Below the pieces are notes generated by a model that worked only from the letters and a program-made list of their open reading frames with translations, made no database searches and was not told the origin of the DNA. A DNA stretch of 64,000 bases from Rhizobium binae (GTDB lineage Bacteria > Pseudomonadota > Alphaproteobacteria > Rhizobiales > Rhizobiaceae): positions 2,483,001 to 2,547,000 of the forward strand of contig NZ_CP071604.1 in NCBI RefSeq assembly GCF_017357225.1. The letters are read 5' to 3'. The position numbers and the translations under genes were made by a program. Below, piece by piece: positions 9,320 to 18,050 of this stretch; position 1 is the first letter of the stretch, and each line of letters begins with the position of its first letter.

Positions 9320-10192
9320 ATGACCAAGATGACCTCCCGCCTCTGCGCCACCGCGCTCTCGTCCGCATTGCTGATGGGCGCGTTCGCCCAGGCTGAGGCC
9401 GGCCAGGCAAGCTTCGTCGTCGATGCGGAGTCGGGTCAGGTCCTTGAAGCCTCGAATCAGGACGATCTGAACTATCCGGCATCATTGACCAAGATGATGA
9501 CGCTCTATCTCGCCTTCGAGGCTCTGCATCAGGGACGCCTCACCTGGCAACAAAAGCTCAACATGTCGGAAAATGCCGAGAGCAAGGAGCCCTTCAAGCT
9601 TGCCGTCGGCGCCGGCCGTCAGGTGACGCTGCGCGAAGCGGTCGAAAGCATCGTCGTACTGTCGGCCAACGACTCCGCCGTGGCGATCGCCGAACAGCTC
9701 GGCGGCTCCGAACAGACCTTCGCCAAAGCGATGACCGACAAGGCGCGCCAGCTCGGCATGACGAACACGGTCTTCAAAAATCCCTCGGGCCTTCCCGATC
9801 CGGGGCAGGTCACCACGGCGCGAGATATGGCGACCCTCGGCGTCTCGTTGATGCGGGACTTCCCCGAGGAGTTCAAACTCTTTTCCATGCGCGGCTTCCA
9901 GTTCCGCGGGATGAAGCTGCGCGGCCACAACAACCTGATGTATCGCTATGACGGCGTCGACGGCATCAAGACCGGCTATACCGAGGCATCCGGCTATAAT
10001 GTCGTGACGTCGGCGCTGAAGGGTGGCCGCCGCGTGGTTGGCGTCGTCATGGGCGAAAAGACTGCGAGCATGCGCGACGACAAGATGGCCGGACTGCTGG
10101 ACAGCACGCTGTCGCCGACGACCGCTACGGCGTACGCCACACCTGGAAGCCAGCCCGGAGCGACGATGACGGATACGCAGCCGACGAAATAG
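9320..10192 (+). CDS. D-alanyl-D-alanine carboxypeptidase (low-molecular-weight PBP)
   Basis: A 290-residue serine peptidase of the S11 family that trims the terminal D-Ala of peptidoglycan stem peptides in the periplasm. Residues 1-26 form a signal peptide ending in QAEA. The three active-site motifs are present: SxxK in PASLTKMM, SxN in VLSANDSAV, and KTG in GIKTGYTEASG. It lacks the long C-terminal membrane-anchoring region of PBP5 and ends in a short Thr/Pro-rich tail. Upstream is a non-coding stretch; downstream a GAF-GGDEF gene converges with only 8 bp between stops. Confidence 0.9.
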   Translation: MTKMTSRLCATALSSALLMGAFAQAEAGQASFVVDAESGQVLEASNQDDLNYPASLTKMMTLYLAFEALHQGRLTWQQKLNMSENAESKEPFKLAVGAGRQVTLREAVESIVVLSANDSAVAIAEQLGGSEQTFAKAMTDKARQLGMTNTVFKNPSGLPDPGQVTTARDMATLGVSLMRDFPEEFKLFSMRGFQFRGMKLRGHNNLMYRYDGVDGIKTGYTEASGYNVVTSALKGGRRVVGVVMGEKTASMRDDKMAGLLDSTLSPTTATAYATPGSQPGATMTDTQPTK

Positions 10193-10200
10193 GCCGCTAT

Positions 10201-11454
10201 TTACCTGAACGCCACTTCCAGGTGCTGCCGGTCTTGCGCCATCACCCTGCACTTCGTTTCGAAGCCTTCTCCTTTAATGGCAAGGATGAATTCCGAGGGA
10301 ATCCCCGTCGTATTGGAGACCGAAATGCCGGCGCTCTCAGCTCCGATGGATCTGACGGTGCAGTCGATGGTCGAACGCCGATCATTGAAGAGGATGAAAC
10401 CCGCCTTCAGCACCCGCCGCCGAGCGCCGATCGCGTGATCGGCATGAATGGAACTCCATGACACGCAGCGATTCCGACCGCCGTGCTTGGCCTGATACAT
10501 GGCGGCATCCGCCTGTGCTAAAAGGGTCTCGATGTCCTTGCTGACGATCGAGAGCGCCGAGCTTCCAAGGCTCGCCGTGACGTGCAGAACACCATGATCG
10601 CCGTGGACGGCCTGGAGGGCGATGGCGGCCCGGAGTTTTTCGGCCACCGCGAGGGCGCCTTGACGATCGACATGCGGCAGCACGACGGCGAATTCCTCGC
10701 CGCCGATCCGGCCGAAGAGATCACCGGCGCGAAGGGTTGCCTTGCAGACCGACGCCACCGCCTTGAGAACCGCGTCTCCCGCAGCATGTCCATGCCGGTC
10801 GTTTACCTGCTTGAAATGGTCGATATCGAAAACGATACAGGACAGGTCGTGCTGGTGCCGCAACGCGACCGAAATCAGCTGGTCGGCCTCTTGTTTGAAG
10901 GCGCGCCGGGTCATCGCCTCGGTCAGGCTGTCGGTGGCGGCCGACTGCATGAGATCGATGCGGTCCATCGCCACCCCTGCCAGTTCCTCGAGAATGCCAA
11001 TATCTTTGCTGCCGAACGATCGTGGCCGGCGGTCGATCGCGCATACCGTCCCGATCATATGCCCGGCCTTGGTTCTGAGCGGCACGCCGGCATAAAAGCG
11101 GATATGATCCTCACCCGTCACCGAAGGATGCCGCGTAAATCGTGCATCTTTGGTGGCATCCTGCACGATGACGGGCTCGTCACAGTCGACCACGCAGCGG
11201 CAGAAGGTATCTTCCAGCGACACTTCGTCGGCCGAGAGGCCGGAACAGGCCTTGTACCACTGCCGGTGCCCGTCGATCAGGGATATGATGCCGATGTCGA
11301 CGGAAAAGATCTGCTTGATCAGGCGGACGATCCGCTCGAATCCTTCGTCTCTCGGCGTATCGAGGAGATCGAGCTGCTGCAGCGCAGCCAAACGGTCGTT
11401 TTCGCGCTGGATCACCTCCTGCGACGACTTTCCGAACACTCGAGCGACCACCAT
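10201..11454 (-). CDS. GAF-GGDEF diguanylate cyclase with PilZ-like C-terminus
   Basis: A 417-residue cytoplasmic signalling protein. Residues about 30-165 form a GAF domain (FSVDIGIISLID, then FYAGVPLRTKAGHMIGTVCA). Residues about 170-330 form a GGDEF domain with the active GGEEF motif in GRIGGEEFAVVLP, preceded at the right spacing by RAGD, a product-inhibition (I-site) RxxD. The last 80 residues look like a diverged PilZ domain (GARRRVLKAGFILF, then CTVRSIGAESAG), which could bind c-di-GMP. It is predicted to make c-di-GMP in response to a small ligand or redox cue sensed by GAF. No transmembrane segment is seen. Confidence 0.85.
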   Translation of the reverse strand: MVVARVFGKSSQEVIQRENDRLAALQQLDLLDTPRDEGFERIVRLIKQIFSVDIGIISLIDGHRQWYKACSGLSADEVSLEDTFCRCVVDCDEPVIVQDATKDARFTRHPSVTGEDHIRFYAGVPLRTKAGHMIGTVCAIDRRPRSFGSKDIGILEELAGVAMDRIDLMQSAATDSLTEAMTRRAFKQEADQLISVALRHQHDLSCIVFDIDHFKQVNDRHGHAAGDAVLKAVASVCKATLRAGDLFGRIGGEEFAVVLPHVDRQGALAVAEKLRAAIALQAVHGDHGVLHVTASLGSSALSIVSKDIETLLAQADAAMYQAKHGGRNRCVSWSSIHADHAIGARRRVLKAGFILFNDRRSTIDCTVRSIGAESAGISVSNTTGIPSEFILAIKGEGFETKCRVMAQDRQHLEVAFR

Positions 11455-11592
11455 GCAGCGTGCCTCCTGACAGCGTTAACATGATGGGTCCCACCAATTC
11501 ATGAAAAATTTGAATACGATGGCCGCCCCGAAGCTGAATTTTTTCGGAATCAGCAACTCTTGATGTCGAGGGAGCGATCGCCTAACGCCATC

Positions 11593-12204
11593 TCAGATTG
11601 AGCGTAGCGTCCAGCTGACGATCTCGGAAACGACTGTGGAAAAGGCGCGGTCAAGAGCCTTGACGAAGCCGGCATTGTCCCCGCCGGCCGGCGCCGTGGC
11701 GCGGAACACCTTCTGGGCGCGCACCGAACCGTTGCGGTCGTTGAGAATCTTGACCGAGATTTCGACCACCGCCTGGTTGCCGCTCGACGCATCGATCTCG
11801 AAGGAGCGGATGTCGGTGACGACCTGGTAGTCGATCGCCAGCCCCTGCCCCGGCAAGCCGACGCCGCCGAGCTTGCCCGAGTTTTCGAAGGCCTCGACCA
11901 GTTTCGACTGCACCATGCGCGGAAGCTTGTCGCCCCACTGCGCCCGCGAAAGATATTGAATTTCCGAGGGTGAGACGCGGATGACGATCTGTTCGCTATC
12001 GAGCGCCCTCAGCGCCGTCGGGCCGGCAACCAGGATCTGGCGGGATTTGGCCGCGGGTCCGTCGCCGTCGACGGCGCCCGACAGGTCAAACGTGTCGTTC
12101 TTGGCCGCAGTGCCGCACCCGGAAAGGATCAGCGCCGTCAGCGGCAGCGCGATCACCGTTCCCCTGATCCATGAACGGCGCGACAACAGATGCGATGCGA
12201 CCAT
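11593..12204 (-). CDS. ABC-type transport auxiliary lipoprotein (PqiC/ABC_trans_aux family)
   Basis: A 203-residue lipoprotein: a signal peptide ends in a lipobox LILSGC at about residue 30. The body carries the family patterns ALDSEQIVIRVSP, IQYLSRAQWGDKLP and YQVVTDIRSFEID. Members accompany MCE-type lipid transporters and probably bridge the periplasm from the outer membrane. It is the last gene of the operon 15716-to-11593, 25 bp after the MCE-domain gene, which supports the role. Also called DUF330-type; the exact lipid moved is unknown. Confidence 0.85.
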   Translation of the reverse strand: MVASHLLSRRSWIRGTVIALPLTALILSGCGTAAKNDTFDLSGAVDGDGPAAKSRQILVAGPTALRALDSEQIVIRVSPSEIQYLSRAQWGDKLPRMVQSKLVEAFENSGKLGGVGLPGQGLAIDYQVVTDIRSFEIDASSGNQAVVEISVKILNDRNGSVRAQKVFRATAPAGGDNAGFVKALDRAFSTVVSEIVSWTLRSI

Positions 12205-12229
12205 ATTAGGCTACCCCTGACTTCCCCTG

Positions 12230-13600
12230 TTAGCGCCGCGTTCGGCCGTCATACTGCTTGACCGTTTCTCCGCCGAAGATCAGGCGTTGCGGATTGCGGT
12301 CGAAGTTGGTGATCGTGTCGTTGAGATTGTTGACGGTTCCGCGCATGTCGTTGACAAGAGTCTGCACGTCGCGCAAGCCGCCGCTCGAGAATTTCTGCAA
12401 ATTGTCGGCAATCGGCCCGATTCGCGAATTCAGATTGTCGGCGACCTTCTTGAAGGATTCCAGCGTTTCGCGCGCTTGCGCGAACATCGATTGCGTATTG
12501 TCGGTTCCGAGCAACGCATCGACCTTGATGAGAATGCCATCGATACGGGTCGATGCTGAATTCAGCTTGTTGGCCAGCTGCGATACGTCCTGGATCGTCT
12601 GGTCGATATCCTTCTGGCGCCCCGAAACCGTGTTGGCGACATCGCGAATCGAGGCGACGGCAGCGCGCGCATCCCTGGTGGCCTGTGAGATATCGTCGAC
12701 CGACCCTTTGAGCTTGGCCGGATCGATCTGGGCGACGAGCGTATCGACGCGGTCGAGTGTGTCCTGCGCCTGCTTGCCGAAATCGTTGAAAGTGGTGGCC
12801 GTCTCGTCGAACTTCTGGATCGCGCCCTTGAGATCACCGGAGGCATCGGCGACGTTGGCGGTGATTCTTTCGGCATTCGAGACGATATGGTCGATCTTCT
12901 GGGCGTCGACCGCCTTGACCAGCGATTCCACGGCTTCAAGTGTCGAATCGACCCGGCCAGAAACCGCCTTCACCGTATTGGAGAGCTCACCGACGCTTTG
13001 CAGGAAGGCATCGATATTGTCGGAATTCTTGGCCAGCGCGTCCGAGAAGGTCTCGGCATTCTTGAAGGTTTGGGTCAGCGGCGCACGCGAATCCTCGATG
13101 AAGCCCTGGAGTTCGCCGACCGCATCGTTGGCACGGTCGAGGATCTTGTCGGCAGTGGCGAGAAGATTGGTGACGCTCGACTGATCGGCGACGATGACGG
13201 CGCGTTTGCCGTTGTCGATCGCGTGTTGGAGAATGCTTTCCTCGCCCTTGCGACCACCCGACAGTTCGATATAGGCGGCCCCCGTGAGGCCCTGGATTTC
13301 AAGAGCGGCCTTGGTCGAGGGATAGATCGGCGCATCGGTGCGCACCTGGGTGAAGGCCAGCGAATATTGCGGATCGTCGGCGTCGATCGACAATGTCTGC
13401 ACCGATCCGATCTGGATGCCGTTGAAGCGCACCGGCGAGCCGACGCTGAGGCCGTTTGCCGAACCCGGTATACGCACGATCAACTCGGTCATCGGGCCGC
13501 CGCGGCCATATTCGGCCATCCAGTAGACGAAGCCGAAGGCCGCCGCGATCACCAGCACCGTGAAAAAACCGACAATCGTGTAATTGGCTTTGGTTTCCAT
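12230..13600 (-). CDS. mlaD: MlaD-type MCE-domain substrate-binding protein
   Basis: A 456-residue protein with an N-terminal membrane anchor (YTIVGFFTVLVIAAAFGFVYW, residues about 7-27). An MCE domain follows at about 38-120, with VRIPGSANGLSVGSPVRFNG and GLTGAAYIEL. The C-terminal 300 residues are a long helical region of Ala/Asp/Lys-rich heptads, far longer than in E. coli MlaD. MCE proteins form hexameric rings that shuttle phospholipids between inner and outer membranes. It sits between the ATPase gene (10 bp) and the auxiliary lipoprotein gene (25 bp). Confidence 0.88.
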   Translation of the reverse strand: METKANYTIVGFFTVLVIAAAFGFVYWMAEYGRGGPMTELIVRIPGSANGLSVGSPVRFNGIQIGSVQTLSIDADDPQYSLAFTQVRTDAPIYPSTKAALEIQGLTGAAYIELSGGRKGEESILQHAIDNGKRAVIVADQSSVTNLLATADKILDRANDAVGELQGFIEDSRAPLTQTFKNAETFSDALAKNSDNIDAFLQSVGELSNTVKAVSGRVDSTLEAVESLVKAVDAQKIDHIVSNAERITANVADASGDLKGAIQKFDETATTFNDFGKQAQDTLDRVDTLVAQIDPAKLKGSVDDISQATRDARAAVASIRDVANTVSGRQKDIDQTIQDVSQLANKLNSASTRIDGILIKVDALLGTDNTQSMFAQARETLESFKKVADNLNSRIGPIADNLQKFSSGGLRDVQTLVNDMRGTVNNLNDTITNFDRNPQRLIFGGETVKQYDGRTRR

Positions 13601-13609
13601 CTTATCCGG

Positions 13610-14449
13610 TCACTTCCCGCTGCTGCCGTGGCGTGCGTCTGCGTCCTGCGGCACGATCGACCGCGCCCGCTTACCCTTGAAATAGGCCTGCACCCACGGA
13701 TCGTCGTAGGCGAGCATGTCGTCGATCGTGCCTTCCACCATTACCCGCTTCTTTCCGAGCACGGCAATACGGTCGCAGACCGAAAACAGGCTGTCGAGAT
13801 CGTGTGTTACCATATAAACGGTCAGTCCCAGGCTATCGCGCAGGTTGGCGATCAGTTCGTCGAATTCGGCCGCGCCGATCGGGTCGAGACCCGAGGTGGG
13901 CTCGTCCAGAAAGACGAGTTCGGGATCGAGCGCCAGAGCCCGGGCAAGGGCGGCGCGCTTGATCATGCCGCCCGACAATTCGGAGGGGTACTTGTCGGCA
14001 GCATCGGCCGCGAGCCCGACCATGCGGATCTTCAAATGCGCCAGTTCGTCCATCAGCGAGCGCGGCAGATCGAGATATTCGCGCATCGGCACCTGGATGT
14101 TTTCCTTGACGGTCAGCGACGAGAACAATGCACCCTGCTGGAACAGCACGCCGAGCCGCATGTCGAGCGCGTTGCGCTGCGGCTCATCGAGTTCGTCGAA
14201 GTCCTGGCCGAGGATCTTGATCGTGCCCGAGCGGCGCGGCAGCAGCCTGAGCACCGTGCGCATCAGCACCGATTTGCCGGTGCCCGACGCACCGACGAAT
14301 CCGAGGATCTCGCCGCGATAGATATCGAGGTTCAGATTGTCCAGCACCACCTTCGAACCAAACGCGACGGTGACGTCGCGCGCCGAAAGTACGACATCCC
14401 TGCCCTGTCCCTCGCTTTCGATCGCTTGCTCGTTCACGCGGTCCGCCAT
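13610..14449 (-). CDS. mlaF: MlaF-type ABC transporter ATP-binding protein
   Basis: A 279-residue ATPase of the MlaF/Ttg2A family, energising phospholipid transport by the MlaE permease. Walker A GASGTGKSVLMR, Q-loop LFQQGALFSSLTV, signature LSGGMIKRAALARALA and Walker B ELVFLDEPTSGLDP are all present. The chosen ATG starts 1 nt after the permease stop codon, so translation is probably coupled. A frame extension of 11 codons upstream overlaps the permease end and is less likely. Confidence 0.9.
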   Translation of the reverse strand: MADRVNEQAIESEGQGRDVVLSARDVTVAFGSKVVLDNLNLDIYRGEILGFVGASGTGKSVLMRTVLRLLPRRSGTIKILGQDFDELDEPQRNALDMRLGVLFQQGALFSSLTVKENIQVPMREYLDLPRSLMDELAHLKIRMVGLAADAADKYPSELSGGMIKRAALARALALDPELVFLDEPTSGLDPIGAAEFDELIANLRDSLGLTVYMVTHDLDSLFSVCDRIAVLGKKRVMVEGTIDDMLAYDDPWVQAYFKGKRARSIVPQDADARHGSSGK

Positions 14450-14450
14450 G

Positions 14451-15716
14451 CTAGAAGTTGATCGCTGCATAGAACATCGCAAAAAGCCCGTCCATGAGGA
14501 TGACGACGAAAATCGCCTTCACGACAGAGGCCGTCACGTGCTGGCCGAGTGATTCCGCGCTGCCGCCGACCTTCAGCCCTTCGACGGCGGCGACGATGCC
14601 TATGACGAGCGCCATGAAGGGCGCCTTGATCATGCCTGACAGCACGGTCGACAGCGTCACCGCCTCGTGCAGGCGCGCCAGGAAGTTGGCGAAAGTGATT
14701 CCGGAATAGCCCCAGGCAACGACGGCAGCCCCGGCCAGCGAGGCGAAGTTCGCCAACACCGTCAGAAGCGGCAGTGCGATGGTCAACGCCACGAGCCTCG
14801 GAAAGATCAGCACGCCGATCGGATTAAGGCCCATCACCTTCAGCGCGTCGATCTCCTCGCGCATCTTCATGGAGCCGATTTCGGCGGTGATCGCGCTGCC
14901 GGAACGACCGGCGATCATGATCGAGGTCAGCAGCACGCCGATTTCGCGCAATTGCAGGATGCCGACGAGGTCGACGACGAAGACTTCCGCGCCGAAGTAG
15001 CGCAACTGGAAGGCGCCCTGCTGAGCGATGATCGCTCCGATCAGAAACGACATCAGCAGGATGATCGGAACGGCGCGAACGCCCATATGGTCGATCTGGT
15101 TCACGATCGAAGCCGGCGAAACACCGCTGCCGCGGCCGAACTTCATCTGCGCGCCGCGTACCGCCGAGCCGAGAATATACATGGAGGCGGCGAGATTGTC
15201 CCAGACGTCGTAGGTCATCTTGCCGATCGGCGCGAGGATGCGAGCGGCAAGGGAAACCCTCTCCTTCGGCTCCGGCTCCGGTTTGGCCGGTTCCTCGGAA
15301 AACATCGCCAGCATTTCATCGATATGCGGATTGGAACCTTCGAACCGCACCGTCCGCCCGGCCGCCGCCTCTTCCTTCTTCAACCGGCACAGCAACCAGA
15401 TGCCCGCCGTGTCGATATCGGCGATCTCAGACAGATCGACCGTTAGGTTACCCGGCTTGTGGTGCAGGAGCTTTTCGAAATCGCGCAGCACAAGATGCAC
15501 ATAGGCGCTGCGCCAATTGCCGCTAAGACGCACATGCTGTCCCGAACCATCGGACTGGTCGTCGACGACAAGCGAGGCAGCGTTGCGATTCTCGGCGTTC
15601 AAGATACTTGTGTCTTTCAAGGCTTGCAGCGACAGTGCCGACTCGCGAAGCGGTTCGTCGCCCGGCGCGTCAATATACAGAAGCAACGTGCAATTTCCAT
15701 GCTCGCAGGACAGCAA
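14451..15716 (-). CDS. mlaE: STAS-domain-fused MlaE permease
   Basis: A permease of the MlaE/Ttg2B family with an N-terminal STAS (MlaB-like) domain at about residues 60-145 (LTVDLSEIADIDTAG). The permease half has the family segments VPIILLMSFLIGAIIAQQG, GREV-region-like VDLVGILQLREIG, and SGSAITAEIGSMKM. In E. coli MlaB is a separate protein; here it is fused. The start is uncertain: the open frame begins at a TTG at 15716, only 2 bp from the divergent epimerase start, and a TTG near 15620 (before KDTSILNAENR) is a plausible alternative. First gene of the four-gene lipid transport operon. Confidence 0.88.
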   Translation of the reverse strand: MLSCEHGNCTLLLYIDAPGDEPLRESALSLQALKDTSILNAENRNAASLVVDDQSDGSGQHVRLSGNWRSAYVHLVLRDFEKLLHHKPGNLTVDLSEIADIDTAGIWLLCRLKKEEAAAGRTVRFEGSNPHIDEMLAMFSEEPAKPEPEPKERVSLAARILAPIGKMTYDVWDNLAASMYILGSAVRGAQMKFGRGSGVSPASIVNQIDHMGVRAVPIILLMSFLIGAIIAQQGAFQLRYFGAEVFVVDLVGILQLREIGVLLTSIMIAGRSGSAITAEIGSMKMREEIDALKVMGLNPIGVLIFPRLVALTIALPLLTVLANFASLAGAAVVAWGYSGITFANFLARLHEAVTLSTVLSGMIKAPFMALVIGIVAAVEGLKVGGSAESLGQHVTASVVKAIFVVILMDGLFAMFYAAINF

Positions 15717-15718
15717 TA

Positions 15719-16702
15719 ATGCCGCGCATCCTTGATATCCAGATGAATTCCTTTCCGATTGCCGGGACTTTTACCATCGCGCGCGGCGCAAAGACGCAGG
15801 CCGAAGTCATCACCTGCACGCTGACGGACGAACGGGCAGAGGGGCATGGCGAATGTGTGCCCTATCGCCGCTACGGCGAAACGATGGAGAGCGTTCTTGC
15901 CCAGATCGAAGCCGTGCGTCCCCTGATCGAGGCGGGCATCTCGCGGCATGACCTGCTGTCGGCGATGCCGCCCGGCGCTGCCCGCAATGCCGTCGACTGC
16001 GCTCTCTGGGATCTGGAAGCCAAACAGATGGGCCAAAGCGTCGCGTTTCGGCTCGGCATTGCCGATCCGAAGCCGCTGACGACAGCCTATACCATCTCGC
16101 TCGCCGAACCGGAGGTGATGGCGGCCCAGGCCCGCGAACATGCCGGCCGCGCCCTGCTCAAGGTCAAGGTCGGCACCGGCGACGATGAAAGCCGCATCCG
16201 CGCCGTCCGCGCGGCCGCGCCCGAGGCCGCAATCATCCTCGATGCCAATGAAGGCTGGCCCGAAGCGGTGCTGGAGCGTCACCTCAACATTGCCGCGGAG
16301 GCGGGTGTGATGCTCGTCGAGCAGCCGCTGCCGGCCGGCCGCGACGCCTTGCTTGCCGAGATCCGCCGGCCGCTGCTCGTCTGCGCCGACGAGAGCGTCC
16401 ACCATACCGGCGATCTCGCAAGCCTTGCCGATCGCTATGACGCGATCAACATCAAGCTCGACAAGACAGGCGGCCTCACCGAAGCCCTGGCGATGAAGGC
16501 AGAAGCCGAGCGGCTCCGCTTCGCCATCATGATCGGCTGTATGGTCGGCACCTCGCTTGCCATGGCGCCGGCGGTGTTGCTTGCCCAGAATGCCGATTAC
16601 GTCGATCTCGACGGCCCGCTGCTGCTCGCCCGCGACCGCGAGCCGGGCCTGCGTTACGCCGCTTCCCTGGTATTTCCGCCCGAAAGCAGCCTCTGGGGCT
16701 GA
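15719..16702 (+). CDS. Dipeptide epimerase (L-Ala-D/L-Glu epimerase type, enolase superfamily)
   Basis: A 327-residue member of the muconate-lactonizing subgroup of the enolase superfamily. ALLKVKVGTG carries the catalytic Lys pair region, IILDANEGW and VEQPLPA the first metal ligands, VCADESVH the third acid, and INIKLDKTGG the second catalytic Lys. Such enzymes epimerise L-Ala-D-Glu from murein recycling. The frame could extend 37 codons upstream but that would overlap the divergent permease. Its last 49 bp overlap the end of the opposite-strand MFS gene. Confidence 0.88.
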   Translation: MPRILDIQMNSFPIAGTFTIARGAKTQAEVITCTLTDERAEGHGECVPYRRYGETMESVLAQIEAVRPLIEAGISRHDLLSAMPPGAARNAVDCALWDLEAKQMGQSVAFRLGIADPKPLTTAYTISLAEPEVMAAQAREHAGRALLKVKVGTGDDESRIRAVRAAAPEAAIILDANEGWPEAVLERHLNIAAEAGVMLVEQPLPAGRDALLAEIRRPLLVCADESVHHTGDLASLADRYDAINIKLDKTGGLTEALAMKAEAERLRFAIMIGCMVGTSLAMAPAVLLAQNADYVDLDGPLLLARDREPGLRYAASLVFPPESSLWG

Positions 16703-17874
16703 AGGTAATAGGCTGAGATGACGATGCCGAGGCCACAGAACGCGACCAGCGCCATGACGTAAAAGCTGACGACGCCAAGTCCGGCGTAGAGGTAACCTGC
16801 AGCAATGGTCATCAGCGCCATCGCCATGCCGACATAAAAGAAGTAGGCGCCTTGGGCCGAGGATTCCTGCGTCTCCTGCACCGTCGCCACGATCCGCCGC
16901 TGCACGCCGGTATGCACGAAGGCGTAGGTAAAACCGTGGAAACATTGCAGCAGGAAGAAACCGGCAAAGCCCGTGTTCATGGGAAACAGTATCCAGCGGC
17001 AGACGCTGACGGCGCAGCCGAAGCGGATCAGCGTCCAGGCATTGAAGCGCCGGTTGAGACGCTTCGACAGGAAGAATACCGTCACCTCCGAAGCGACACC
17101 GGCGCTCCAGAGCAGGCCGACCTCAGCGCCGGAGAAGCCGAGCTGATGCCAGTAGATCGACGAGAAAGCGTTGAGGACGGCATGGCTCGACTGCTGGATG
17201 GCGACGCCGATCAGGAGTAGCAGCAGATGCGGCTCACGCAGGCCGCTGCCGGTGGCGGCGGGAATGTTGATCGGCTGGCCGCGCCGCCGCGTCGGCCCGA
17301 TGCGCGGACAGAAGATCGCCATGACGACGGTCATGGTGAAGCCGAACACCATCACCGGCAGCACCATCTCGCCGCCCCACCGGCTGATTAGCCGACCGCC
17401 GACCAGCGTCGACACGATGAAGGCGATCGAGCCCCAGACGCGCATCGACCCGTAATCGAGCCCCCAGCGGCGCACGCCTGAGATGACGATCGATTCGACG
17501 ACCGGCAGATAGGGCGCGAAGGTGGCGCCCTGCAGCGCATAGACGATCGTCACCGGCCAGAAACTCGTTGTCCAGTAGAGCGTGATCGCCGTCAGCAGTG
17601 ACAGGCTACCCGACCAGAAAAGCACATCGGCGCGCTCCTTCAAGCGGTCGGCGATCATGGCGACGATGGGCGCCACCAGCACGCGGACCCCCATCGGTAT
17701 GGCAAGGATGATGCCGATCTCATGGTCGCTGAAGCTGTGAGTCGCGAGCCAGACGGGGAAGAACGGCAGAACGATGCCGTTGACCAGCAGCGGCGCGCAA
17801 TAGGAAAGGGCGCTGAGCAGCCGGAAGCGCGGCGGCGCTCCCTCACCTGTCGGGGAATGTTGAACGGGAATCAT
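16654..17874 (-). CDS. MFS transporter, MFS_1-like (HcaT/LacY-related)
   Basis: A 406-residue inner-membrane carrier with about twelve hydrophobic segments. The N-terminal SALSYCAPLLVNGIVLPFFP, the loop MIADRLKERADVLFWSG and YGSMRVWGSIAFIV are typical of the HcaT-like branch of the major facilitator superfamily (3-phenylpropionate and nucleoside/sugar carriers). Substrate cannot be assigned. Its 3' end overlaps the dipeptide epimerase by 49 bp in convergent orientation; that arrangement hints at, but does not show, a role in peptide or muropeptide uptake. Confidence 0.85.
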   Translation of the reverse strand: MIPVQHSPTGEGAPPRFRLLSALSYCAPLLVNGIVLPFFPVWLATHSFSDHEIGIILAIPMGVRVLVAPIVAMIADRLKERADVLFWSGSLSLLTAITLYWTTSFWPVTIVYALQGATFAPYLPVVESIVISGVRRWGLDYGSMRVWGSIAFIVSTLVGGRLISRWGGEMVLPVMVFGFTMTVVMAIFCPRIGPTRRRGQPINIPAATGSGLREPHLLLLLIGVAIQQSSHAVLNAFSSIYWHQLGFSGAEVGLLWSAGVASEVTVFFLSKRLNRRFNAWTLIRFGCAVSVCRWILFPMNTGFAGFFLLQCFHGFTYAFVHTGVQRRIVATVQETQESSAQGAYFFYVGMAMALMTIAAGYLYAGLGVVSFYVMALVAFCGLGIVISAYYLQPQRLLSGGNTREAA

Positions 17875-18050
17875 GGGAGGACCTGAAGGAAACTGAATGT
17901 TGTCCTAACACGCCACCCGAAAGGCGACTATTGCGAGAAATAGCCTCCTGAAACGATTTAAGAAATAAATAGGGCCTGTCGCCTGACGGTAACGGCTAAA
18001 TTACTGTTGGGCGGACGCAGACGCGCCAACGCTGGATCAAACGGACAAAA

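Noticed and set aside
12887..14461. 524-codon plus-strand frame opposite the MCE and ATPase genes
   Set aside because: Both minus-strand genes are clear family members in one operon; the plus frame has a shadow composition.
15617..16945. 442-codon minus-strand frame opposite the dipeptide epimerase gene
   Set aside because: The epimerase has all enolase-superfamily motifs; the antisense frame has none and overlaps two real genes.
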